From positions 3,497 through 67,496 of the forward strand of contig UQAW01000015.1 in NCBI GenBank assembly GCA_900539175.1: a stretch of DNA of 64,000 nt, in the 5' to 3' direction. The notes below the pieces were generated by a model. The model did not search any database. It saw nothing but the letters and a program-made list of their open reading frames with translations, and was not told where the DNA came from. Below, in pieces: positions 36,560 to 45,572 of the stretch. Position 1 is the first letter of the stretch, and each line of letters opens with the position of its first letter. Origin of the DNA: an uncultured Lachnospiraceae bacterium (GTDB taxonomy: Bacteria > Bacillota > Clostridia > Lachnospirales > Lachnospiraceae). The translations under genes and the position numbers were made by a program.

Positions 36560-37527
36560 TGCTTACTTATCCTCCTTGCCTTTTTCATCTCTTTTTTTCT
36601 TCTCTTTTCCGCTGCCTTTGAGCCATCCGGATCATTATTACTGTTTATCCGGTATACGAAGAAACACAGAATACCGCTGACAATGAACAGATAGACAGAC
36701 AAGGCACCTGCCATACCGTAGTTCTTGCTCTTCAAGTGGTTATTCAAGAACATAATCAAAGTTGTGGATGTACGGTTCGGACTTCCCTGTCCATTCGTCA
36801 AAATCTGCGGAACATCAAACATCTGAAGACCACCGATGATCGACGTAATCAGCGTATACGTAAGGATTGGCTTAATCAACGGAAGTGTAATATGGAAAAA
36901 ACGCTGTGTACTGTTACAGCCATCCAGTTCTGATGCCTCAAAGATATCCGGACTGATACCCATAATCGCCGCCATCAACATGATCGTTGTATTGCCAAAC
37001 CACATCAGAAAGTTCATCAACCCAACCAGTGATCTGGTCCCCCATACGGTTCCCATAAAATCAATTGGCTTGGAAGTCAATCCTATAGACATTAAGATTG
37101 AATTAATTGGGCCGTTCGTAGAGAACATTGTAAAAAACAGCATTGCAAATGCGGACGCCATGATCAGATTCGGTAAATAGATAACCACCTTAAAGAACTG
37201 CTTTCCATGAATCTTCAAGCGACGATCTACAAACCATTCCGCAAGCACTAACGCAATTACAATCTGAGGAATAAACCCGATCAGCCATAAGATCAGCGTG
37301 TTTCCTGCATACTGCAGCATATCGGAACCCAACAGAGCTTTATAATTTGCTAATCCAATAAAAGTCGGTCCAACTTCTTTGACTCCCGAACGATAATATT
37401 CATAAAAGCTGTACCGGACTGTATCTGCCAGAGGAATAAAAGAAAATATGAAAAAACTGATAAAAAATGGAAGAATAAAAATATATCCCCACTTTGCATA
37501 ACTAACGCCTTTACGTTTTCGTTTCAC
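36556..37527 (-). CDS. Sugar ABC transporter permease (MalF-like)
   Basis: 323 residues with six predicted helices and the EAA-type loop E-A-S-E-L-D-G-C. The start is GTG at 37527, nine bases after AGGAG. The C-terminus is a basic tail of about 25 residues. Second gene of the importer operon, after the binding protein. Confidence 0.92.
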   Translation of the reverse strand: MKRKRKGVSYAKWGYIFILPFFISFFIFSFIPLADTVRYSFYEYYRSGVKEVGPTFIGLANYKALLGSDMLQYAGNTLILWLIGFIPQIVIALVLAEWFVDRRLKIHGKQFFKVVIYLPNLIMASAFAMLFFTMFSTNGPINSILMSIGLTSKPIDFMGTVWGTRSLVGLMNFLMWFGNTTIMLMAAIMGISPDIFEASELDGCNSTQRFFHITLPLIKPILTYTLITSIIGGLQMFDVPQILTNGQGSPNRTSTTLIMFLNNHLKSKNYGMAGALSVYLFIVSGILCFFVYRINSNNDPDGSKAAEKRRKKEMKKARRISKQ

Positions 37528-37585
37528 AAAACATCACTCCTTTTCTGCAGTAGCGGGGCAACAAATGCCCCGCTACTGCTAATTC

Positions 37586-39010
37586 TTATTCTGGCCACTG
37601 AACTTCAGTGATTTCCGGATAACGCTCTTTGATTGCTGTTTCAAAGTTAGATTTTGCTTTATCGAAATCAATCTGATCCTGTAAGTAATCACCAAATGCG
37701 CTCTGGATCAATTCAACACATCCCTGATCATAAGAAGAAAGCGGTGCCATCTTGATATTCTCAGCTACAGGAGCAAAATATTTGAATGCGTTCTGTCCGC
37801 CAAGGAACTCTGAAGAAAATGTTGCATCATCTTTTGCTGCTTCCTGCATACCACTCTGTGTATTTGTAAAATCAGTATAGTCTGCTGAAATCTTTAACAG
37901 GTTGTCCTTATCAGCAGTTACTGCAAGGATAATGTCTTTTACATGTTTCGCATTGTCTGTACCGGTGCAAGCATGTACATAAGAACCGCCCCAGTTGTAT
38001 TCCTGAGGTGGATTTGTAACAGCCCATGCGCCGTTATCGCCATCCCAGTTTGGTTTCAGCGTGAAATCAATTCCCCATGCCGGGAAAAGGAATGCAAATA
38101 CCTTAGACTGGCTTCCCATTGCTTTGTTCCAATCATCTGTCCACTGCCCTTTCACAGTCTCGTTCAGATAACCTGCTTCCAGCCATTCTTTTGAATCTTT
38201 TACCCAGTCAATAATCTTCTGATCAACCTTAACAACAGTATCACCGGTTTCCACCCATGAGGATGCAATGCTGTTGCCATACAGACGGAAGGTGTCTGCA
38301 TAAGAGGATAATGTATAATATCCCTTTTCCTTCAATGCTGCTGTTTCCTTCATGGTATCCCAGTCTTTTACTTTCCCAGCAATCACTTCCGGATCATCAG
38401 TTCCAAATACATCTGTTGCAATATCACGACGATATACTAAAAGTCCCGGGCAGCACTGCCATGTAGAACCTCTCTGAACACCGTTTGCATCAGAAGCTAC
38501 TACTTTCGTAAAGCTGTACTGATCTGCCAGATCGGTATCCGGGTCGATTCCAAGCTCAGTAAGCGGTATAGCAACATCTGCATCTGCATCTGTATATTTG
38601 GTTACATAGTCAACTTCTGACAAAAAGATATCGACCTTATCATCATCTGCAGCATCTGCCTGTCTGAGCAGCGCCTCATCAAGTTTCTGCTGGTAAACTC
38701 CATCCTGATTCGGATTCACAATCCAATGAATCTCTGTTCCGTCATTCAGATATGTAATAGTTCCATCCTCAGAGGTCTCTTTTACCTCCGGATAAACAGC
38801 CTCTACACGCTCACGGAACTCGTTGTTCCAACAATAGATGTTAATAACCTTTCCTTCTTCTGTACCGTCATCTGAGCTGGAAGCACTGTTGTCTCCTGCT
38901 TCTGACTTGGTTGAAGGACTATTTTCTTCCTTTGCCGAATCTCCACAGCCGGCAAAAGCACCAACACACATGTTTGCAACCAGTAAAGCAGCAATTACTT
39001 TCTTCTTCAT
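37586..39010 (-). CDS. Sugar-binding lipoprotein of the ABC importer
   Basis: A 474-residue extracellular solute-binding protein (cluster 1 family). The signal peptide has lipobox Cys22 (F-A-G-C-G), followed by a Ser/Asp-rich linker to about residue 50. AGGAGG precedes the ATG. It is first in the operon binding protein-permease-permease-GH3. The ligand is inferred from context: beta-1,3/1,4-gluco-oligosaccharides. Confidence 0.9.
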   Translation of the reverse strand: MKKKVIAALLVANMCVGAFAGCGDSAKEENSPSTKSEAGDNSASSSDDGTEEGKVINIYCWNNEFRERVEAVYPEVKETSEDGTITYLNDGTEIHWIVNPNQDGVYQQKLDEALLRQADAADDDKVDIFLSEVDYVTKYTDADADVAIPLTELGIDPDTDLADQYSFTKVVASDANGVQRGSTWQCCPGLLVYRRDIATDVFGTDDPEVIAGKVKDWDTMKETAALKEKGYYTLSSYADTFRLYGNSIASSWVETGDTVVKVDQKIIDWVKDSKEWLEAGYLNETVKGQWTDDWNKAMGSQSKVFAFLFPAWGIDFTLKPNWDGDNGAWAVTNPPQEYNWGGSYVHACTGTDNAKHVKDIILAVTADKDNLLKISADYTDFTNTQSGMQEAAKDDATFSSEFLGGQNAFKYFAPVAENIKMAPLSSYDQGCVELIQSAFGDYLQDQIDFDKAKSNFETAIKERYPEITEVQWPE

Positions 39011-39243
39011 TTTTCTTAACCTCCTGTGTTTTTCTGTGAGTTCTTTGCCTCGAATTCATTGTGATTATAACTCAATTACATTTTCCGATATACTATAAAT
39101 TTTGAAAAAACATCAAATCCATGACCTAACTTCATTTACGTATCTGAGACATAAAATAATGTAGAAAGCCAGATTTTTTCTATAAAACAGAAAACCAAAA
39201 TCCCGCATTCCAAGTCATGATTCTGACACTTATCGCATATTTC

Positions 39244-39276
39244 TTGTATTCTGCAAGCATAGCCTACAGATATAAT
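39244..39276 (+). promoter_or_regulatory. Putative promoter of the GH94 operon
   Basis: In the 298-base divergent gap between the binding-protein and GH94 genes, a perfect TATAAT lies at 39271-39276, 33 bases before the likely TTG start. Possible -35 hexamers are TTGTAT (39244) or a poor TTCTGC at ideal spacing, so the promoter is only moderately supported. I found no clear operator palindrome. Confidence 0.45.
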
Positions 39277-39308
39277 ACACGTGGATTCATATGAAAGGAG
39301 ATGTTATA

Positions 39309-42008
39309 TTGAAACATTTACAGTTTATTGACAAACATGGTAGTTTTACGATGGAAAATCCGGATCATATCAGTCACCTTTATTTTCCTCTCGCCTCAGA
39401 GGCCGGATTAAAAAGCGCTGTTACACCGAATCTCGGAGGAGACGCAAAGCTAAACCAGGACTGCTTCCTATTAGAACCTGTAAGTTCCGAAAACCTGCAT
39501 AACAACCGCTCCGTCAGGAACTTCTGGTGTGTTGTAGAAGGCATCGGTACCTATTCTGCAGCAGGAGTTTCTCCGGAACAGGAAGCCGCAAAATTCTCTG
39601 ACGCACAAGATGAAAGCAAGCTGACTGCCGGATTTATGTGGCATACATTGGAGCGGACTTCCAAAGTCTTTCAGCTCCGTTCTACGGTAACCTCTTTTAT
39701 TCCCAAAGACAACAACGTAGAAATTATGCACATTGTGATTCAGAACATTTCCCCATCTTCTCAGAAGCTGACATCCTATGCCGCCGTTCCGATTTACGGA
39801 CGCAGTGCAGACAATATACGGGATCACCGGCATGTGACTTCTCTGCTGCACCGGATACAAACCACAGACAACGGCGTCCTGGTATGTCCGACAATGTCTT
39901 TTGATGAGCGGGGACACCAAAGAAATAACCGCATTTACTATGTACTTGGATGTACCGCCGAGGGAACTTCTCCGGAGCGTTTCTATCCCACTGTGGAAGA
40001 TTTTATCGGCGAAGGCGGAACTTATACACGCCCCCGTGCCGTATATGAACGCACTGCCGGTTACCCATCATTTTACACTACCGCCGGAAAAGAAGCAATG
40101 GGCGCTTTTCGTTTTGAAAAAATCGAACTTTCTCCCGGCGAAAAGGCAGAATACATCATCCTCCTTGGTACCGAAAACGACGAAGCAGATATTCAAACTA
40201 TTTTCCAAAAATATAACTCCGGGAATAAGGTACTCTCAGAATTAGAAAAGACAAAAGCATATTGGAAAGATGTGGTAAACGTAGACTTCCACACTGGAAA
40301 TAATGATTTTGACTGCCTGATGAAATGGATCAGTTTTCAGCCGTTTCTCCGCCGGTTATTTGGCTGCTCGTTTCTTCCTCATCATGATTATGGACGAGGT
40401 GGACGGGGCTGGCGTGATCTGTGGCAGGACTGTCTGTCCCTTCTGCTGATGGATCCCCAGAATGTGGGTGAAATGATCGCTAAAAACTACGGAGGTGTGC
40501 GCATCGATGGAAGCAATGCCACGATTATCGGAGAGGGCGATGGTCATTTTATTGCAGACCGCAACGGTATTGCCCGTGTATGGATGGATCATGCACTCTG
40601 GCCTCTGATGACAACAAAACTTTATATCGATCAGACCGGAGATGTTGAAATCTTAAACAGACAGATCCCTTATTTTAAGGACAGGCAAACGATGCGCGGA
40701 ACAGAAATCGACACGCTCTGGGACGATCATTATGGAAATCAACAGCGCACTGCCGATAACACCATCTATACCGGAAGTATCCTGGAGCATCTTTTGATCC
40801 AGCAGCTTACTGCCTTTTATGAAGTTGGTGAGCATAACATTTACCGCCTGCGGGGCGCGGACTGGAACGATGCCCTGGACATGGCAGCCGAGCGGGGAGA
40901 AAGTGTCGCCTTCACCTGTGCATATGCAGGCAATCTGATGGAACTGGCAAACATGATTCTGCTCTTTTCCAGCCTTCACCCGGATCAAACGGTGGAACTC
41001 CTGGAAGAACTCGAAATCCTGCTCAGTACAGATTTGGACTCCTATGATAGTATTTCTCAAAAGCAGGAAATACTGGCGAACTATACCAACCGCTGCCGAC
41101 ATAATATCAGCGGAAAACGCCGGAGTTTCTCACTCTCCTTCATCGCCGCTAATCTGATTCAGAAAGCAACCTGGCTCACAGAATATGTGCGGACCCAGGA
41201 ATGGATTGAGGGATCATCTGACGAAGGATGGTTTAACAGCTACTATGATAATCACGGAAATGCTGTTGAAGGTTTTCATCAGGATCACGTACGTATGATG
41301 CTGACCGGACAAGTCTTTGCCATTATGGGATATGTGGCAACGGATGAACAGATTCAGAAAATAACCAAAAGTGCGGACCATTACCTTTATGAACCAAAAA
41401 TCGGAGGGTATCGCCTGAACACAGATTTTCATGAATTAAAATTTGACATGGGCCGCATGTTTGGATTCGCTTATGGAGAAAAAGAAAATGGCGCCGTTTT
41501 CTCCCACATGACTGTTATGTATGCCAACGCGCTCTACCGCCGCGGATTTGTCAAAGAAGGCTGGAAGGCTTTAAAAACGCTTGCTGACACTGCTCTTGAC
41601 TTTGATACCAGCCGCATATATCCCGGTATTCCGGAATATTTCCGCTCTGACGGACGTGGAATGTACCACTATCTGACGGGTGCAGCCAGCTGGTATATGA
41701 TGACCATAATTACAGAAGTATTTGGTGTTCACGGTGCGTCCGGCGACCTTGTTTTCCATCCCAAACTTCTGGCTGAACAGTTTACTTCCGATGGAACCGC
41801 CTCCATCACTGTCACGTTCGCCGGAAAACACCTGGATATTACTTATGTAAACAAGAACAATAAAGATTTTGGTGTATATTCCGTAATCTCTGCCGTTTGC
41901 GACAACACAGAACTCACGATTGCTGAAAATTCTTATGCTGTGCTTCCGCGCAAAATACTGAATAAACTCTCAAATAAACCTCATCTGGTAACAATAACAT
42001 TAATTTAA
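39309..42008 (+). CDS. GH94 phosphorylase, laminaribiose phosphorylase-like
   Basis: About 899 residues, cytoplasmic. TTG at 39309 is the likely start: AAAGGAG lies eight bases upstream, and the resulting M-K-H-L-Q-F-I-D fits the family; an ATG six codons earlier overlaps that site. The GH94 (alpha/alpha)6 barrel carries G-A-D-W-N-D-A-L-D (around 516-524), which holds the general acid Asp. Length of about 900 and the N-terminal region resemble Paenibacillus laminaribiose phosphorylase more than cellobiose phosphorylases (about 800). Proposed reaction: laminaribiose plus Pi gives glucose-1-phosphate plus glucose. The specificity is inferred. Confidence 0.82.
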   Translation: MKHLQFIDKHGSFTMENPDHISHLYFPLASEAGLKSAVTPNLGGDAKLNQDCFLLEPVSSENLHNNRSVRNFWCVVEGIGTYSAAGVSPEQEAAKFSDAQDESKLTAGFMWHTLERTSKVFQLRSTVTSFIPKDNNVEIMHIVIQNISPSSQKLTSYAAVPIYGRSADNIRDHRHVTSLLHRIQTTDNGVLVCPTMSFDERGHQRNNRIYYVLGCTAEGTSPERFYPTVEDFIGEGGTYTRPRAVYERTAGYPSFYTTAGKEAMGAFRFEKIELSPGEKAEYIILLGTENDEADIQTIFQKYNSGNKVLSELEKTKAYWKDVVNVDFHTGNNDFDCLMKWISFQPFLRRLFGCSFLPHHDYGRGGRGWRDLWQDCLSLLLMDPQNVGEMIAKNYGGVRIDGSNATIIGEGDGHFIADRNGIARVWMDHALWPLMTTKLYIDQTGDVEILNRQIPYFKDRQTMRGTEIDTLWDDHYGNQQRTADNTIYTGSILEHLLIQQLTAFYEVGEHNIYRLRGADWNDALDMAAERGESVAFTCAYAGNLMELANMILLFSSLHPDQTVELLEELEILLSTDLDSYDSISQKQEILANYTNRCRHNISGKRRSFSLSFIAANLIQKATWLTEYVRTQEWIEGSSDEGWFNSYYDNHGNAVEGFHQDHVRMMLTGQVFAIMGYVATDEQIQKITKSADHYLYEPKIGGYRLNTDFHELKFDMGRMFGFAYGEKENGAVFSHMTVMYANALYRRGFVKEGWKALKTLADTALDFDTSRIYPGIPEYFRSDGRGMYHYLTGAASWYMMTIITEVFGVHGASGDLVFHPKLLAEQFTSDGTASITVTFAGKHLDITYVNKNNKDFGVYSVISAVCDNTELTIAENSYAVLPRKILNKLSNKPHLVTITLI

Positions 42009-42032
42009 ATCAAAAAGGACAGGTATAAGAAC

Positions 42033-44444
42033 ATGAGATATGGATATTTTGATGATGAGAACCGAGAATATGTAATCGAACAACCGAATACGCCCTCCCC
42101 ATGGGTAAATTATTTGGGTTCTCCTGAATATGGTGCAATTATTTCCAACAATGCGGGAGGCTATAGTTTTGCAAAATCTGGTGCAAACGGACGTATTTTA
42201 CGCTATGTCTTCAATAACTTTGATCAGCCCGGACGATATATCTACCTTCGGGATAATGAATCTGAAGATTATTGGTCCGCCTCCTGGCAGCCGGTAGGAA
42301 AAGAACTGGATAGCTATAAAAGTGAATGCCGCCACGGTATCGGCTACACAAAAATAACTGCGGATTACAGTGAAATCCATTCCGAAGCGCTTTACTACGT
42401 TCCTTCCGGAAAATCCCATGAGGTATGGTCTCTTTCTGTCACAAACCGCTCCGAAAAAGCAAGAGATCTTACCTTAACCGGTTATGCTGAATTTACAAAC
42501 CACAGCAACTATGAGCAGGATCAGGTAAATTTACAGTACTCTCTTTTTATTACCAGAACGCTGTTTGAAGGAAATCGTATTATGCAAAGAATCCATGGCA
42601 ATCTGGATGCGCTTCCGGAAGAGAAACAAGTCGATCATAAAAATGTAATCGAACGTTTTTTCGGTCTTGCAGGTGCAGATGTTTTCTCCTACTGCGGAGA
42701 TAAAAATCATTTTCTCGGAAAATATCACGGATACGGAAACCCACAGGGCATTGCATCCGGAAACCTCGGGAATGTAACCAGCTATAACGAAAATTCCTGC
42801 GGAGCTCTTTCCTGCCGTATTACGCTGCTGCCAGGCGAGACAAAGACCATTGCCTTTCTTCTGGGAATGAAGCCTTCTGTTGAAGCAGATATACTGATTC
42901 ATGCTTATAAGGACCCTTACAAAACAGTAAATCAAGAACTGGCTCTTCTGAAAGATGATTGGAGCCAAAAGCTGGAGAACCTGAAAGTAAACACGCCAAG
43001 TCCGGAATTCAACACCATGGTGAATACCTGGAATGCTTACAACTGCTTTATAACCTTTATCTGGTCCCGGGCAGCCTCTCTTATCTACTGCGGGCTGCGA
43101 AACGGTTATGGTTATCGCGACACCGTGCAGGATATCCAGGGAATTATTCATCTTGCACCGGATATGGCCGCAGAGAAAATCCGCTTTATGCTCTCGGCCC
43201 AGGTAAATAACGGCGGCGGACTTCCTCTTGTAAAATTCACACATAATCCGGGGCATGAGGATACACCCGATGATGCTTCCTACGTTCAGGAAACCGGGCA
43301 TCCGGCCTACCGTGCAGACGATGCACTGTGGCTTTTCCCTACCGTCTACAAATATATTGCCGAGACCGGAAACACAGCGTTTCTTGATGAAATCATTCCA
43401 TTTGCCAACAAAGAAGAAGGCAGCGTCTATGAACACTTAAAACGCGCCGTCCGTTTCTCTCTTGAACACCTGGGTCCTCACGGCATGCCGGCAGGATTGT
43501 ATGCAGACTGGAATGACTGCCTTCGTCTCGGAGCTAACGGTGAATCCTCCTTTGTGGCAATGCAATTTTATTATGCGATGATTATTTTGAAAAAATTCGC
43601 CGAACACAAGCAGGATACGGATTATATAAATTACCTGAATGAAAAGTTACCTCAAACCCGTGAACGTATCCAAAAACTATGTTGGGACAACGATCGGTTC
43701 ATCCGGGGCTATACGGAGACAGGCGAACGGATTGGCGCCGCCGAAGACCCAGAAGCAAACATGTGGCTGAATCCACAGAGCTGGTCTGTTATCAGTAAGC
43801 TTGCATCCAGGGAACAGGCAGATGCCGCACTGGATAATGTATATAAACGCTTAAATACATCCTATGGTGCAGTCCTGATGGATCCGCCTTATCATGCTCA
43901 CGCTTTTGATGGTGCTCTGACCGTTATTTACAATCAGGGCACAAAGGAAAATGCCGGTGTGTTCTCCCAGTCTCAAGGCTGGCTGATCCTTGCAGAAGCT
44001 CTGTGCGGCCATGGAGAACGCGCCTTTACATACTTTATGGAAAATGCACCAGCAGCCCAGAATGATCAGGCAGAAATCCGTTGCCTGGAACCTTATTGTT
44101 ATGGGCAATTTACAGAAGGCAACGCAAGCGAACACTTCGGTCGTTCCCATGTACACTGGCTGACCGGAACCGCCTCTACTGTTATGGTAGGATGTGTCGA
44201 AGGTATCCTTGGTATACGCCCTGATTTGTACGGTATCGGAATTGCTCCATCCGTTCCGAAAGAATGGGAGCATTTTGAGATAGATAAGAATTTCCGTGGC
44301 AAACACCTTCATATTATAGTAGATAATCCAAATGGAAAAGAATCCGGATGTACGGAACTTACACTGAACGGCGAAAAACTCTCTGACAATTATATACCCG
44401 CGGAACTTTTAAAAGAAGAAAATGAAATTATATTAATCCTGTAG
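42033..44444 (+). CDS. GH94 cellobiose phosphorylase
   Basis: 803 residues, cytoplasmic, with the N-terminus typical of cellobiose phosphorylases (M-R-Y-G-Y-F-D-D-E-N-R-E-Y-V-I). The catalytic segment A-D-W-N-D-C-L is at 491-497. Phosphorolysis of cellobiose yields glucose-1-phosphate and glucose. It lies 24 bases after the larger GH94, with AAAGGACAGG before the ATG, so the two form an operon that would handle both linkages of mixed-linkage glucan. A strong terminator follows. Confidence 0.92.
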   Translation: MRYGYFDDENREYVIEQPNTPSPWVNYLGSPEYGAIISNNAGGYSFAKSGANGRILRYVFNNFDQPGRYIYLRDNESEDYWSASWQPVGKELDSYKSECRHGIGYTKITADYSEIHSEALYYVPSGKSHEVWSLSVTNRSEKARDLTLTGYAEFTNHSNYEQDQVNLQYSLFITRTLFEGNRIMQRIHGNLDALPEEKQVDHKNVIERFFGLAGADVFSYCGDKNHFLGKYHGYGNPQGIASGNLGNVTSYNENSCGALSCRITLLPGETKTIAFLLGMKPSVEADILIHAYKDPYKTVNQELALLKDDWSQKLENLKVNTPSPEFNTMVNTWNAYNCFITFIWSRAASLIYCGLRNGYGYRDTVQDIQGIIHLAPDMAAEKIRFMLSAQVNNGGGLPLVKFTHNPGHEDTPDDASYVQETGHPAYRADDALWLFPTVYKYIAETGNTAFLDEIIPFANKEEGSVYEHLKRAVRFSLEHLGPHGMPAGLYADWNDCLRLGANGESSFVAMQFYYAMIILKKFAEHKQDTDYINYLNEKLPQTRERIQKLCWDNDRFIRGYTETGERIGAAEDPEANMWLNPQSWSVISKLASREQADAALDNVYKRLNTSYGAVLMDPPYHAHAFDGALTVIYNQGTKENAGVFSQSQGWLILAEALCGHGERAFTYFMENAPAAQNDQAEIRCLEPYCYGQFTEGNASEHFGRSHVHWLTGTASTVMVGCVEGILGIRPDLYGIGIAPSVPKEWEHFEIDKNFRGKHLHIIVDNPNGKESGCTELTLNGEKLSDNYIPAELLKEENEIILIL

Positions 44445-44504
44445 AACACACAGCGATCCGGTATGTCAGGATGATATTCACAGGACGATCCGCCGGATAA
44501 CTTT

Positions 44505-44535
44505 GAAGGGGCGCAGCATCATGCTGCGCCCCTTC
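44505..44535 (+). terminator. Terminator of the GH94 operon
   Basis: A perfect 15-bp stem (GAAGGGGCGCAGCAT) with a minimal loop, followed by TCTTTATG, 60 bases after the stop. Confidence 0.85.
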
Positions 44536-44547
44536 TCTTTATGTATT

Positions 44548-44711
44548 ATGATACACGGATTGCTCCGCATTTCATGCTCCCGCAATCCTAAAGCACCTCA
44601 AATCCGCTCATTTTTCTACGAAAAATGGCTACTTTTCGGTGTTTTTCGCGTCCCAAAGTCATGCCTTTTCATGCAAGCATGAAAAGCATGACCTTTTGAC
44701 GCTTGTATCAT
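44548..44711. repeat. Family A modular repeat, full copy (A1)
   Basis: 164 bp bounded by ATGATACA and TGTATCAT, immediately downstream of the AraC gene stop on the minus strand. It contains GGATTGCTCCGC...CCCGCAATCC and a TTTTCATGCAAGCATGAAAA palindrome. Confidence 0.8.
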
Positions 44712-44712
44712 A

Positions 44713-45480
44713 TTATTTTGAACTATCAAGCATTTCCGTATCCCACTGAATCATATGATGCTTCTCCCGAAACTTTTTAGGAGTCATGCCAACGGTCTCC
44801 CGAAACTGCTGTATGAAATGACTTTGAGAGGAAAATGATAAACGATTTGCGATCTCAATCATCGAGTAATCGCTGAATCGCAGCAGATTTTTTGCAACTT
44901 CGATCTTCTGCTCCCGTATATAAACGCTTACGGACTTCCCTGTTTCCTTTTTAAACAGACGTGAGAGATAACTTGCCGATACCCCATGTGCATCTGCCAA
45001 ATCTTCAATTGTAATGCGTTCTTTTATATGGGAATAAATATACTCTTTGCAGGCATTAATATGCTTGGAATTCGTATCTTTCCGAAGATATCTGCGCATC
45101 TTCTCCGTGAAATCCATAACCATTGCATCATGCAGCCCCTGCACTTCCTGTACCGTATGGATATCATCCAGTTTCTGAATATAAAAATCGCTCAGACGAA
45201 AAGCCTGCTCCAACTCCATTCCATTCTGTCTGCACAAACGTGTAACCATGGCTGTTGTAATTACAAAATGGTACTTTAAATTTGTCACAGGATTGCGTGA
45301 TAAAACACCTACCCCTTCATCTTCTGTAAACTTTCCCATCTCACAATTTTTTCTTACCGCATCGACATCGCCGCTTGCTACCGCCCGATAAAATAAAAAT
45401 TCTTCTGTCGGCTCTCTGTGCTCCATCTCATCAATGTCATCCTCTGCTTCAAAACGCAACCATTCATCCTGATAACCCAT
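44713..45480 (-). CDS. AraC-family transcriptional regulator
   Basis: 255 residues. The C-terminal pair of helix-turn-helix motifs (about 150-245) has the AraC signature around L-S-F-S-S-Q-S-H-F-I-Q-Q-F-R-E-T-V-G-M-T-P. The N-terminal domain is helical and not a typical cupin. GAGGAGT precedes the ATG. Its place between the GH94 operon and the GH16 genes suggests it activates the glucan locus; no operator could be assigned. Confidence 0.88.
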   Translation of the reverse strand: MGYQDEWLRFEAEDDIDEMEHREPTEEFLFYRAVASGDVDAVRKNCEMGKFTEDEGVGVLSRNPVTNLKYHFVITTAMVTRLCRQNGMELEQAFRLSDFYIQKLDDIHTVQEVQGLHDAMVMDFTEKMRRYLRKDTNSKHINACKEYIYSHIKERITIEDLADAHGVSASYLSRLFKKETGKSVSVYIREQKIEVAKNLLRFSDYSMIEIANRLSFSSQSHFIQQFRETVGMTPKKFREKHHMIQWDTEMLDSSK

Positions 45481-45572
45481 ATAGATTACTCCTCAGCTTT
45501 TCCTAAAACACCTAAATTATGTATATAATACCACGGCCTTGTCTTTTTGTGTGTTTTGTATTGAAAAATCGA

